Below, piece by piece: positions 25,798 through 33,736 of a DNA stretch of 47,935 nt (positions are counted from its first letter, which is position 1; the number at the start of each line of letters is the position of its first letter). This DNA comes from JAKVJE01 sp047722305 (GTDB taxonomy: Bacteria; Actinomycetota; Actinomycetes; Actinomycetales; Microbacteriaceae): assembly GCA_047722305.1 (NCBI GenBank), contig JBDNYM010000010.1:1-47935 (forward strand). Direction: 5' to 3'. The notes under the pieces are model-generated. The model saw only the letters and a list, made by a program, of their open reading frames with translations. It had not been told where the DNA came from and did no database searches. A program made the translations under genes and the position numbers.

Positions 25798-27198
25798 TCA
25801 CCCCGCGTCCTGCACCGGTCCGGTGCCGGTGAGGTGCCGCATGTCGGAGTACCGGTCGCCGGTCGGCCGCGGCAGGTCGTCGAGTTCGCGCAGCTGTGCG
25901 GGTGTGAGGTGCACGGATGCGGCGGCGAGGTTCTCCTCCAGCCGGGCTCGGTGTCGGGTGCCCGGGATGGGGATGACGTCATGCCGGTCGCCGCCCTTGG
26001 CCAGCAGCCAGGCGATGGCCACCTGGGCCGGGGTGGCGCCGAGTTCAGTGGCGATCGCCTCCACCTGTTCCACGATGCGCAGGTTGGCCGCCAGTGCGGC
26101 GTCGGCGAAGCGCGGATGGCCGCGCCGGGTGTCGTCGGCGTCGAGTTGGTCCCGGCTGCGGATGCGGCCGGTGAGGAACCCTCGCCCCAGCGGCGAGTAG
26201 GGGACCAGGGGGATGCCGAGCTCGCGCAGGACGGGCAGCACCTCGTCCTCGACGTCCCGCGACCACAGCGAGTACTCGGTCTCGACCGCGGCCATCGGAT
26301 GCACGGCCTGGGCGCGCCGGATAGTGCCGGCGTCGGCCTCGGAGAGCCCATAGGCGCGGATCTTGCCCTCCCGGATGAGGTCGGCCAGGGCGCCGACGGT
26401 CTCCTCGATGGGCGTGGACGGGTCGAGCCGGTGCTGGTAGTAGAGGTCGATGCGGTCGGTGCCCAGTCGCTGCAGCGACCCCTCGACGGCGAGGCGCACG
26501 TTGCCCGGCCGTCCGTCGTAGCGGCGGGCGCCGCCCTCCAGGTGCGAGAGCACGCCGAATTTCGTGGCGATCACCGCCTGGTCGCGGATGCCGTGCAGCG
26601 CCCGGCCGACCAGCTCCTCGTTCGTGTACGGCCCGTAGAGCTCGGCGGTGTCGATGAGCGTCGCCCCGAGTTCGACGGCGCGGCGGATCGTGCGGATCGA
26701 CTCGTCCTCGTCGCGTCCGGCGCCCGTGTAGAACGCGGACATGCCCATGCACCCGAGCCCGATGATCCCCACCTCGGGGCCGTCGGCTCCGAGTCGTGTC
26801 TGGTGAAGCATGAATGTGTCTCCCATCTGCTGGTACAGCGTGATCTTGCGGTCGATGACGTCGAGGGCGCGCCCCAGGCGGCCGATGTGCGCCCGCACGT
26901 TCCGGCGGTGCTCCCGGAGCAGGGCGCCGCGCTCGCCGGCGGTGCCGTCGCCGGCCCGGGCGAGGACGACGTAGCGCCGGATCATGCCGATGGGCATGTC
27001 CGAGGCGCGCAGCTTGGCGACGAACGACACCCAGCGCACGTCGCGGGGGCCGTAGGCGCGCCTCCCGCCGCCGTCCCGGTCCACCGGGTCGCGCATGAGC
27101 CCCGCCCGCTCGTAGTAGCGCAGCGTGTCGACCGACAGCCCGACCGCGGCGGCCAGCTCGCCGATCGACAACCCGTCATGTCCGGAACTCGCGCCCAT
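25798..27198 (-). CDS. MerR regulator fused in frame to an aldo/keto reductase
   Basis: A 466-residue protein with two domains. Residues 1-125 are a MerR regulator: helix-turn-helix SIGELAAAVGLSVDTLRYYE (11-30), wing DGGGRRAYGPRDVRWVSFV and a dimerisation helix ending ITLYQQMG. Residues 130-466 are a full NADPH aldo/keto reductase with Asp183, Tyr188, Lys213 and His256 as the catalytic tetrad, then RDVEDEVLPVLRELGI and a cofactor-binding IPIPGTRHRARLEEN. ATG 27198 fits a leaderless MerR promoter. Met130 (26811) has GGGAGAC seven bases upstream, so a separate reductase may also be made. Divergence from a two-gene ancestor by loss of the merR stop is the simplest history. Confidence 0.85.
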   Translation of the reverse strand: MGASSGHDGLSIGELAAAVGLSVDTLRYYERAGLMRDPVDRDGGGRRAYGPRDVRWVSFVAKLRASDMPIGMIRRYVVLARAGDGTAGERGALLREHRRNVRAHIGRLGRALDVIDRKITLYQQMGDTFMLHQTRLGADGPEVGIIGLGCMGMSAFYTGAGRDEDESIRTIRRAVELGATLIDTAELYGPYTNEELVGRALHGIRDQAVIATKFGVLSHLEGGARRYDGRPGNVRLAVEGSLQRLGTDRIDLYYQHRLDPSTPIEETVGALADLIREGKIRAYGLSEADAGTIRRAQAVHPMAAVETEYSLWSRDVEDEVLPVLRELGIPLVPYSPLGRGFLTGRIRSRDQLDADDTRRGHPRFADAALAANLRIVEQVEAIATELGATPAQVAIAWLLAKGGDRHDVIPIPGTRHRARLEENLAAASVHLTPAQLRELDDLPRPTGDRYSDMRHLTGTGPVQDAG

Positions 27199-27205
27199 GT
27201 GCAGA

Positions 27206-27236
27206 ACGCTACGACCTGGAGCGCGCTCCAGGTCAA
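27206..27236 (-). promoter_or_regulatory. MerR-type promoter with 19-bp spacer and 22-bp palindrome
   Basis: On the minus strand TTGACC (27236-27231) and TAGCGT (27211-27206) are separated by exactly 19 bases, the long spacer typical of MerR-controlled promoters. A perfect 22-bp palindrome (27213-27234, half site GACCTGGAGCG) fills the spacer. TAGCGT ends seven bases before the ATG, so the transcript should be leaderless. Confidence 0.85.
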
Positions 27237-27266
27237 GATTGGAGCTGTGGCTCCCAGGTACCGGTT

Positions 27267-27935
27267 TCAGGTGTGGGCGTGTTGGGGGACGTCGCGGGCG
27301 AGGGTGAGGGCGACGAGGCCGAGTATGGTGCCGGTGAGGCGGCGCTGCCATCTGGTCCAGGAGGGGCGGGTGGCGAGGAAGCGGGCGATGGTGCCGGCGC
27401 CGATGACGATGAGTGCGTTGATGGTCATGCTGACGGCGATCTGGATGGAGCCGAGAGTGAATCCCTGGGCCATGGTGGAGCCGCGGGCGGGGTCGATGAA
27501 CTGCGGGATGAGCGCCAGGTACATGACGGCGGCCTTGGGGTTGAGCAGGTTGGTGACGAGTCCCATGCGGAACAGGGCGAGCGGGGTGTCGTGGTGGACG
27601 CCGGTGACTTCGAACACGCCGTGGCCGCCGGGGCGCAGCGCTTTGAAGGCCAGCCAGGCGAGGTAGGCGACGCCGGCGGCTTTCAGCCCGATGTAGAGCC
27701 AGGGGACAATGACGAACACGGCGGCCAGCCCGAGGTTGGCCATGGCCATGTAGACGACGAACCCGAGCCCGGTGCCGGCCAGGGAGACGAGTCCGGCGCG
27801 GCGGCCCTGTCCGATGCTGCGCGACACCAGGTACATCATGTTCGGCCCCGGGGTGAGCACCATGCCCAGCGCCGCCAGGGCCATGCCGCCGGCCGCGGTC
27901 AGGGTGACGCCGGTGTCCAACAGTTCGATCGCCAT
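27267..27935 (-). CDS. LysE/RhtB-family amino-acid exporter
   Basis: Small membrane exporter of 222 residues with about six hydrophobic segments. It has the family signature near the start (GMVLTPGPNMMYLVSRSIGQGRRAG in part) and the second motif NLLNPKAAVMYLALIPQF near residue 130. Members export amino acids or derivatives; the substrate here is unknown. ATG 27935 is preceded by GGAAGG. It ends about 30 bases before the -35 of the MerR fusion gene on the same strand, so that gene is downstream but has its own promoter. Confidence 0.9.
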   Translation of the reverse strand: MAIELLDTGVTLTAAGGMALAALGMVLTPGPNMMYLVSRSIGQGRRAGLVSLAGTGLGFVVYMAMANLGLAAVFVIVPWLYIGLKAAGVAYLAWLAFKALRPGGHGVFEVTGVHHDTPLALFRMGLVTNLLNPKAAVMYLALIPQFIDPARGSTMAQGFTLGSIQIAVSMTINALIVIGAGTIARFLATRPSWTRWQRRLTGTILGLVALTLARDVPQHAHT

Positions 27936-28004
27936 GCGGCGTCCTTCCGCTCGAGGCTCGGCCGGCCGACTGGCTGGCCCTGGGCCGTTGAATCCTCATC
28001 GTGG

Positions 28005-28019
28005 TGTAATGCCCTTATG
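28005..28019 (+). promoter_or_regulatory. Putative leaderless promoter of the CGNR gene
   Basis: TGTAAT (28005-28010) ends six bases before ATG 28017; no Shine-Dalgarno sequence is present. Confidence 0.4.
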
Positions 28020-28634
28020 CATCTCAACCCTTACGGGGAGTACGCGGTGCTGCTGGCCGCCTCCCTGGTCAACGACTGGCCGGCCGACCGGGCCTGCATC
28101 ATCGCCCGCACCCGCGACTTCGGCATGGCCATGCCCTACACCCACGCCCGCGCCGACGACCACGCCCGCACCCGGGAGGTGATCGACGCCTGGCTGGCCA
28201 TCGTCGACGAACCGGACCCCGACCGGCGGGCCGCGCTCGTCAACGCCCAGATGGCCGCGGCCGCCGCCTACCCGCGGCTGGTCGACCACGACGGCGAGGG
28301 CTGGCACCTGCACTACCGCGACCTCGACCAGGGACTCCCGCACGTCCTCCAGGCCGTGATCGGCGTCGGTACCGCCCTGCACCTGTCGACCCGCGGCATG
28401 CACCGGCTCTCCCGCTGCGCCGTCGGCCTCACCCCCGGCGACCCCTGCCACAACGTCGTCGTCGACATCACCCGCAACGGCCGCCAGCGCTACTGCTCCG
28501 TGCGCTGCGCCAACCGCGACGCCGCCCGCCGCCACCGCGCCCGCATGCGGCCGGCAGCAGCCGCTGGGACTCCGCGATTGGTGCACTCTGGCCCCGGCGC
28601 CTCCTGGAAGGAATCCCTTGACCACATTCGCTGA
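28017..28634 (+). CDS. CGNR zinc-finger (ABATE-domain) protein
   Basis: Probable regulator of stress-related genes; the family pairs an ABATE domain with a C-terminal zinc finger. The 205 residues have the ABATE-like region (about 1-125) and a finger with Cys134, Cys144, Cys160 and Cys164 (RYCSVRCANRDAARRHRAR). The family name motif CGNR reads CANR here, and the first Cys pair is spaced nine residues apart instead of the usual shorter gap. ATG 28017 has a leaderless-type promoter. It is divergent from lysE, 82 bases away, and its 3' end overlaps the remnant gene that follows by 17 bases. Confidence 0.85.
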   Translation: MHLNPYGEYAVLLAASLVNDWPADRACIIARTRDFGMAMPYTHARADDHARTREVIDAWLAIVDEPDPDRRAALVNAQMAAAAAYPRLVDHDGEGWHLHYRDLDQGLPHVLQAVIGVGTALHLSTRGMHRLSRCAVGLTPGDPCHNVVVDITRNGRQRYCSVRCANRDAARRHRARMRPAAAAGTPRLVHSGPGASWKESLDHIR

Positions 28635-28905
28635 TCGTCCGCACGCCGTCCCGGTGGTCATCGACATGCAGAACGATGTCGTGAGGGGAGCCTCCTCCCG
28701 TTCTCGTTCTACAGGTGGTCGCGCACACGAATCTCTATGGGGGGCTTCCAGCGTGTCTCGGGGCTATGCCCCGGGGCGCACGGCGCGCGTCGCCGAGACC
28801 GCCGACGTGGCGTTCTCCGCCGAAACTCCCGGCGGGCTGTGCGGGCGAGAGCCGCGTTTCGACGCTGCCGCCGAGTGCGGCGAGAGGACGGGGAGGACAC
28901 GATGA
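28618..28905 (+). pseudogene. Remnant of an isochorismatase-family hydrolase gene
   Basis: TTG 28618 follows GGAAGGA by six bases. The first 26 codons match the start of isochorismatase-type hydrolases (VPVVIDMQNDVVRGAS, with the catalytic Asp). After about position 28697 the similarity stops and the frame runs on through unrelated Arg/Ser-rich codons to 28905. The Lys and Cys of the triad are missing. The break lies next to a GGGAG/CTCCC hairpin. A GGGGC-TAT-GCCCC hairpin lies at about 28762. It looks like a gene cut at a rearrangement junction. Confidence 0.6.
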
Positions 28906-29858
28906 CGGAGCCGATTCGAGTCAGCGATGTGGTGTTCCGGGATCGCCGCGGGCGGGTGCTCACCGTTCGGAAGCGGCGGACGACGGCGTTCATGCTGCCC
29001 GGCGGCAAACCCGAGCCGGGGGAGGAGCCCGTGGCCGCCGCCGTGCGGGAGTGCTCCGAAGAGCTGGGCGTCGCCCTCGACCCGGGGATGCTGCGCCCGA
29101 TCGGCGAGTTCGAGGCGGTGGCGGCCAACGAGCCGGGGCGGATGGTCTCCGCGACGGTGTTCGCGCATCCGTTCGTCCCGGTGGGGTCGCCGCGGGCCGA
29201 GATCGAGGAGCTCGCCTGGAAGGCCCTGGACGACGCTGCGGTCGCGCCGCTGCTGCGGGAGGCGGTCTTCCCCGCGCTGCGGTCGCGACGCGTGGCGCGG
29301 GTGACGGTGTTCACCGGCTCCGCCGCCGGGGACTCTCCCCGGTTCGCGCAGGGTGCGGCGGACCTGGCCCGGGCGTTCGCCGCCGTCGGCGTCGGGGTCG
29401 TGTACGGCGGCGGCCGGGTGGGGCTCATGGGCGTCCTCGCCGATACCGCTCGGGCGGCCGGAGGGCAGGTGTTCGGGGTGATGCCGCAGGCGCTGGTCGA
29501 TGACGAGATCGCCCACGAGCATCTGACCCGTCTGGATGTGGTGACCGATATGCCCGCGCGGAAACGGCGCATGGCCGACCTCGGCGACGCATTCGTGGCG
29601 CTGCCGGGAGGCGCCGGCACTCTCGAAGAGCTGTTCGAGGCCTGGACCTGGCAGCAGCTGGGCATCCACGACAAGCCGGTCGCGCTCTACGACATCGACG
29701 GATACTGGCAGCCGCTGCTGCGCGCCATCGAGGAGATGACGCGGCACGGGTTCCTGGCCGAGCGATTCCGCGCCGCCCTGATCGTCGAGCGCGATCCGCG
29801 CGCGCTACTCGCCGCCTTGAACGCGTGGACGCCTCCGGCGGCGAAGTGGCAGTCTTGA
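28902..29858 (+). CDS. Nudix hydrolase fused to LOG-family phosphoribohydrolase
   Basis: A 318-residue two-domain enzyme. Residues 5-128 form a Nudix domain with a full Nudix box (GKPEPGEEPVAAAVRECSEE, then LGV; 35-57). Residues 131-316 form a LOG/TIGR00730 domain: FTGSAAGDSPRFAQ, VYGGGRVGLMGVLAD, ARKRRMADL and the signature PGGAGTLEE (235-243). LOG enzymes split nucleoside 5'-monophosphates into base and ribose 5-phosphate, so the pair could hydrolyse a nucleoside di- or triphosphate to a monophosphate and then release its base. That is inference. ATG 28902 follows GGGAGGA. Confidence 0.9.
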   Translation: MTEPIRVSDVVFRDRRGRVLTVRKRRTTAFMLPGGKPEPGEEPVAAAVRECSEELGVALDPGMLRPIGEFEAVAANEPGRMVSATVFAHPFVPVGSPRAEIEELAWKALDDAAVAPLLREAVFPALRSRRVARVTVFTGSAAGDSPRFAQGAADLARAFAAVGVGVVYGGGRVGLMGVLADTARAAGGQVFGVMPQALVDDEIAHEHLTRLDVVTDMPARKRRMADLGDAFVALPGGAGTLEELFEAWTWQQLGIHDKPVALYDIDGYWQPLLRAIEEMTRHGFLAERFRAALIVERDPRALLAALNAWTPPAAKWQS

Positions 29859-29907
29859 TCTGAATCGGCCCCCAGCGAGTTCCCGACCTCCGCCCGGCCC
29901 CTCCTGG

Positions 29908-29913
29908 TACACT
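29908..29913 (+). promoter_or_regulatory. -10-like TACACT in the pnp leader
   Basis: The 210-base gap before pnp holds TACACT, which would give a leader of about 150 bases. A long leader would fit autoregulation as known for pnp elsewhere. Nothing else recognisable is in the gap. Confidence 0.4.
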
Positions 29914-30068
29914 GCCTTCCGGCGCTTCCTGCGCCTTTCAATGTCACGTTTCCGTGAGCGCCGGCCCCGAGCACTGATTCTCGGTGGTGGATTTCGGGCG
30001 ATTTCCCGAGGTTTTCTACTGCGGATCAGGGCGGGCCGGTGCCGCGGTGAGCAGAAGGAGTGAACCCC

Positions 30069-32282
30069 GTGGAGGGTCCTGAGATCAAGTCGGCTGAGGC
30101 CGTCATCGATAACGGCAAGTTCGGCACGCGCACGATTCGGTTCGAGACGGGCCGGCTGGCGCAGCAGGCCGCGGGCGCGGTCGCCGCGTACCTGGATGGC
30201 GACACGATGGTGCTGTCGACCACCGCGGTGGGGAAGGATCCGAAGGAGCACTTCGACTTCTTCCCGCTGACGGTGGATGTGGAGGAGCGGATGTACGCGG
30301 CCGGGCAGATCCCGGGCTCGTTCTTCCGTCGGGAGGGGCGTCCGTCGACGAACGCGATTCTGGCGTGCCGGCTGATCGACCGCCCGCTGCGTCCGGCGTT
30401 CGAGTCGGGGCTGCGCAATGAGGTCCAGGTGGTCATCACCGTCCTGTCGATCGCTCCGGATGAGTTCTATGACGTGCTGGCGCTGAACGCGGCGAGCGCG
30501 TCGACGCAGATCAGCGGCCTGCCGTTCACGGGCCCGATCGGCGGCGTGCGGCTGGCGCTGATCGACGATCAGTGGGTGGCCTTCCCGTCCAACGCGCAGG
30601 TGGAGCAGTCGGTGTTCAACCTGGTGGTGGCGGGCCGCATGGTCGTCAAGGATGACGGCTCGGACGACGTGGCGATCATGATGGTCGAGGCGGGCGCGTC
30701 CGACACGGCCTGGGACCTGATCCAGGATGGTGCGACGAAGCCGACCGAGGAGGTCGTGGCCGCGGGCCTGGAGGCGGCGAAGCCGTTCATCCGCACGCTG
30801 TGCGCGGCGCAGGGCGAGCTGGCGGCGCAGGCCGCGAAGCCGGTGCGCGAGTTCCCGCTGTTCCCGGATTACACCCCGGAGGTGTTCGCCCGGGTGTCGG
30901 AGCTGGCTCACGACAAGCTGGCCGACATCTACCAGATCGCGGACAAGCTGGAGCGGCAGGACGCGGAGTCGGCGCTGAAGGCGGAGGTCAAGGCGCAGCT
31001 GGCGGACGAGTTCTCGGCTGACGAGGTCGAGATGGTGGGCGCGGCGTTCAAGTCGATCGCGAAGAAGATCGTGCGCACGCGCATCCTGACGGAGGGCAAG
31101 CGCATCGATGGCCGCGGCCTGACGGACATCCGGACGCTGGATGCCGAGGTCGCGGTGATCCCGCGGGTGCACGGTTCGGCGATCTTCCAGCGTGGCGAGA
31201 CCCAGGTGCTGGGCGTGACCACGCTGAACATGCTGAAGATGGAGCAGCAGATCGATTCGCTGAACCCGGTGCACACCAAGCGCTACATGCACAACTACAA
31301 CATGCCGCCGTACTCGACCGGCGAGACCGGCCGGGTGGGCTCCCCGAAGCGCCGCGAGGTCGGCCACGGGGCGCTGGCCGAGCGCGCGCTGGTGCCGGTG
31401 CTGCCGAGCCGGGACGAGTTCCCGTACGCGATCCGCGAGGTGTCGGAGGCGATCGGTTCGAACGGCTCCACCTCGATGGGGTCGGTGTGCGCGTCGACGC
31501 TGGCGCTGCAGAACGCGGGCGTGCCGTTGCGCGCCCCGGTGGCGGGCATCGCGATGGGCCTGGTGTCGCAGGAGATCGACGGGGTCACGAAGTTCGCGAC
31601 GCTGACGGACATCCTGGGCGCCGAGGACGCCCTGGGCGACATGGACTTCAAGGTGGCGGGCACCAGCGAGTTCATCACGGCGCTGCAGCTCGACACGAAG
31701 CTGGACGGCATCCCGGCCGATGTGCTGGCCGGCGCGCTGACACAGGCCAAGGACGCCCGCACCACCATCCTCGGCGTGCTGAACGCCGCCATCGACGGCC
31801 CGGACGAGATGGCCCCGACGGCGCCGCGCATCTTCTCGGTGCATATCCCGGTGTCGAAGATCGGCGAGGTCATCGGCCCGAAGGGCAAGATGATCAACCA
31901 GATCCAGGCCGACACCGGCGCCACGATCAACATCGAGGACGACGGCACGGTCTACATTGGCGCCGAGGACGGCCCGGCGGCGGAGGCGGCGCGGGCGGCG
32001 GTCAACGCGATCGCGAACCCGACGGTTCCCGAGGTGGGCGAGCGGTACCTGGGCACCGTGGTGAAGCTGGCCGATTTCGGCGCGTTCATCTCGCTGATCC
32101 CGGGCCGCGACGGTCTGCTGCACATCTCGAAGCTGCGCGACCTGAATGGCGGCAAGCGCGTGGAGCGGGTCGAGGATGTCGTCTCGGTCGGCGATCACAT
32201 CGAGGTCGAGGTCACGAAGGTCGACGAGCGCGGCAAGCTCTCGCTGGCCCCGGTGATCGACGCGCCGGTGGCGGCTGAGTAG
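30069..32282 (+). CDS. pnp: Polyribonucleotide nucleotidyltransferase (PNPase)
   Basis: Phosphorolytic 3'-5' exoribonuclease, and also guanosine pentaphosphate synthetase activity in Actinobacteria. The 737 residues have two RNase PH domains (about 1-230 and 330-560) around a helical linker, then a KH domain (about 590-650: IGEVIGPKGKMINQIQADTG) and an S1 domain (about 660-730: YLGTVVKLADFGAFI). FFRREGRPSTNAILACRLIDRPLRP is the characteristic first-domain block (partial quote). GTG 30069 was chosen because AGAAGGAG lies eight bases upstream; the GTG at 30060 overlaps that site. Separated from rpsO by the accessory block. Confidence 0.97.
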   Translation: MEGPEIKSAEAVIDNGKFGTRTIRFETGRLAQQAAGAVAAYLDGDTMVLSTTAVGKDPKEHFDFFPLTVDVEERMYAAGQIPGSFFRREGRPSTNAILACRLIDRPLRPAFESGLRNEVQVVITVLSIAPDEFYDVLALNAASASTQISGLPFTGPIGGVRLALIDDQWVAFPSNAQVEQSVFNLVVAGRMVVKDDGSDDVAIMMVEAGASDTAWDLIQDGATKPTEEVVAAGLEAAKPFIRTLCAAQGELAAQAAKPVREFPLFPDYTPEVFARVSELAHDKLADIYQIADKLERQDAESALKAEVKAQLADEFSADEVEMVGAAFKSIAKKIVRTRILTEGKRIDGRGLTDIRTLDAEVAVIPRVHGSAIFQRGETQVLGVTTLNMLKMEQQIDSLNPVHTKRYMHNYNMPPYSTGETGRVGSPKRREVGHGALAERALVPVLPSRDEFPYAIREVSEAIGSNGSTSMGSVCASTLALQNAGVPLRAPVAGIAMGLVSQEIDGVTKFATLTDILGAEDALGDMDFKVAGTSEFITALQLDTKLDGIPADVLAGALTQAKDARTTILGVLNAAIDGPDEMAPTAPRIFSVHIPVSKIGEVIGPKGKMINQIQADTGATINIEDDGTVYIGAEDGPAAEAARAAVNAIANPTVPEVGERYLGTVVKLADFGAFISLIPGRDGLLHISKLRDLNGGKRVERVEDVVSVGDHIEVEVTKVDERGKLSLAPVIDAPVAAE

Positions 32283-32328
32283 GCATCGCCTGCGTCGCGC
32301 CGGCGGGCGCTGACTGCCCGCAGGCGTC

Positions 32329-32380
32329 CTGAGGGGCGATCACCCGTGACGGCTAGACTGTCCGGGTGATCGCCCCTCAG
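32329..32380. promoter_or_regulatory. Perfect 18-bp inverted repeat spanning the M16 promoter and start
   Basis: CTGAGGGGCGATCACCCG (32329-32346) is exactly complementary to 32363-32380. The 16-base loop contains TAGACT, and the GTG start (32366) lies within the right arm. It could end pnp transcription or bind a regulator at the promoter. Confidence 0.8.
32354..32368 (+). promoter_or_regulatory. Putative leaderless promoter of the M16 protease
   Basis: TAGACTGTCCGGGTG: the hexamer ends six bases before GTG 32366. The same 15 bases occur at 12321-12335. Confidence 0.55.
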
Positions 32381-33736
32381 CCTCTTTCCCTGCCCGTTTC
32401 CGCTGCCCCGTTCGAGGCCGTGATCGATGGGACGGACACGCTGCGGCGCACGGTGCTGCCGAATGGCGTGCGGGTGCTGACGCAGTCGACGCCGGGCGCG
32501 CATTCGGCGACGGTGGGATTCTGGGTGCCGGTGGGGTCGCGGGACGAGGCGCCGGGGGAGTACGGCTCGACGCATTTCCTGGAGCATCTCCTGTTCAAGG
32601 GCACGCCCGACCGCAGCGCGCTCGACCTGGCGATGGCGTTCGACCGGGTGGGGGCCGATTCGAACGCGGTGACGGCCAAGGAGTACACGTGCTACTACGC
32701 CCGGGAGCGGGCGGAGGACGTGCCGCTGGTGGAGGGGCTGATCGCGGACATGGTGCTCTCGTCCACGATCCCGCCGGATCAGTTCGATTCGGAGCGCGAG
32801 GTGATCCTGGAGGAGCTGGCGGCCGCGGCGGACGACCCGGCCGACATCGCGCAGGAGCGCTTCGCGGGGCTGGTCTACGGCAGCGAGCTGGGGCGCCCGA
32901 TCGGCGGCACGCCGCAGACGATCGCGGCGGCGACCCGCGCGGGCGTGCTGCACCACTATCACAGCCACTACCGTCCGGAGACGGTGGTCGTCACGGTGGC
33001 GGGCGCGGTGGACCACCAGGCGGTGTGCGACCTGGTGGCCGCGGCGTGCGCCGGGGCGGGATGGAGCGTTCCGGCCGAGCCGGCCCCGCGGCGTCCGCAG
33101 GGGCGCGCCCGCGCCGCTGGTGCCGGCGGCGAGGCCGCTGCCGGCCGCACGCTGGTGGTGCCGAAGGATGCGGAGCAGGTGAACCTGGTGGTGGGCGCTC
33201 CAGGGATCGCCGCCTCCGACCCCGATCGCTTCGCGGTGAGCGTGTGGAGTGCACTGTTCGGCGGGGGCGTGAGCTCGCGCCTGTTCCAGGAAGTGCGCGA
33301 GCGCCGCGGGCTGGTGTACACCGTGTACTCGTTCGCGGAGGCGCATTCCGATGCGGGCATGTTCGGGATGTTCGCGGCCAGCCGCCCCAGCCGGGCCGGC
33401 GAGGTGGTCGAGCTGCTGCGCCGCCTGGCCGCCGAGTTCGCCCAGTCCGGGCCCACTGCCGATGAGGTGGCGCTGGCCCAGGGGCAGCTGGTGGGCGGGA
33501 TGACCCTGGCTCTGGAGGACACCCATCCGAAGATGTCGCGGCTGGGCCGCGCCGAACTGGGCACCGGCGTGCTCTACGATCTGCCCGCCGCGGTCGCCGC
33601 CGTGCGGGCCGTCGGGGTGGACGATGTGGCCCGGGTGGCGGGCGCCGTCCTCGGCCAGCCGCTGAGCGCCTGCGCGGTCGGCCCGATCGACGCGGCGGCG
33701 CTGGACGCGACGAGCACGGAAGGGGAAGCCCGATGA
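32366..33736 (+). CDS. M16-family zinc metallopeptidase
   Basis: Pitrilysin-type protease. The 456 residues have the inverted zinc motif HFLEH (His70, Glu73, His74) in the N-terminal active domain, followed by FKGTPDRS, ADSNAVTAKEYTCYY and the downstream Glu segment near residue 150. The C-terminal half is the inactive partner domain with RRGLVYTVYSF. The gene after pnp in many Gram-positives codes for such a protease; its substrates are unclear. The GTG start has no ribosome binding site and fits a leaderless transcript. It overlaps the next gene by four bases (ATGA). Confidence 0.93.
   Translation: MIAPQPLSLPVSAAPFEAVIDGTDTLRRTVLPNGVRVLTQSTPGAHSATVGFWVPVGSRDEAPGEYGSTHFLEHLLFKGTPDRSALDLAMAFDRVGADSNAVTAKEYTCYYARERAEDVPLVEGLIADMVLSSTIPPDQFDSEREVILEELAAAADDPADIAQERFAGLVYGSELGRPIGGTPQTIAAATRAGVLHHYHSHYRPETVVVTVAGAVDHQAVCDLVAAACAGAGWSVPAEPAPRRPQGRARAAGAGGEAAAGRTLVVPKDAEQVNLVVGAPGIAASDPDRFAVSVWSALFGGGVSSRLFQEVRERRGLVYTVYSFAEAHSDAGMFGMFAASRPSRAGEVVELLRRLAAEFAQSGPTADEVALAQGQLVGGMTLALEDTHPKMSRLGRAELGTGVLYDLPAAVAAVRAVGVDDVARVAGAVLGQPLSACAVGPIDAAALDATSTEGEAR

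Noticed and set aside
27199..27999. Extending the MerR fusion upstream of 27198 in the same frame
   Set aside because: The added part is antisense-like frame of lysE and crosses the MerR promoter and palindrome. ATG 27198 fits the promoter.
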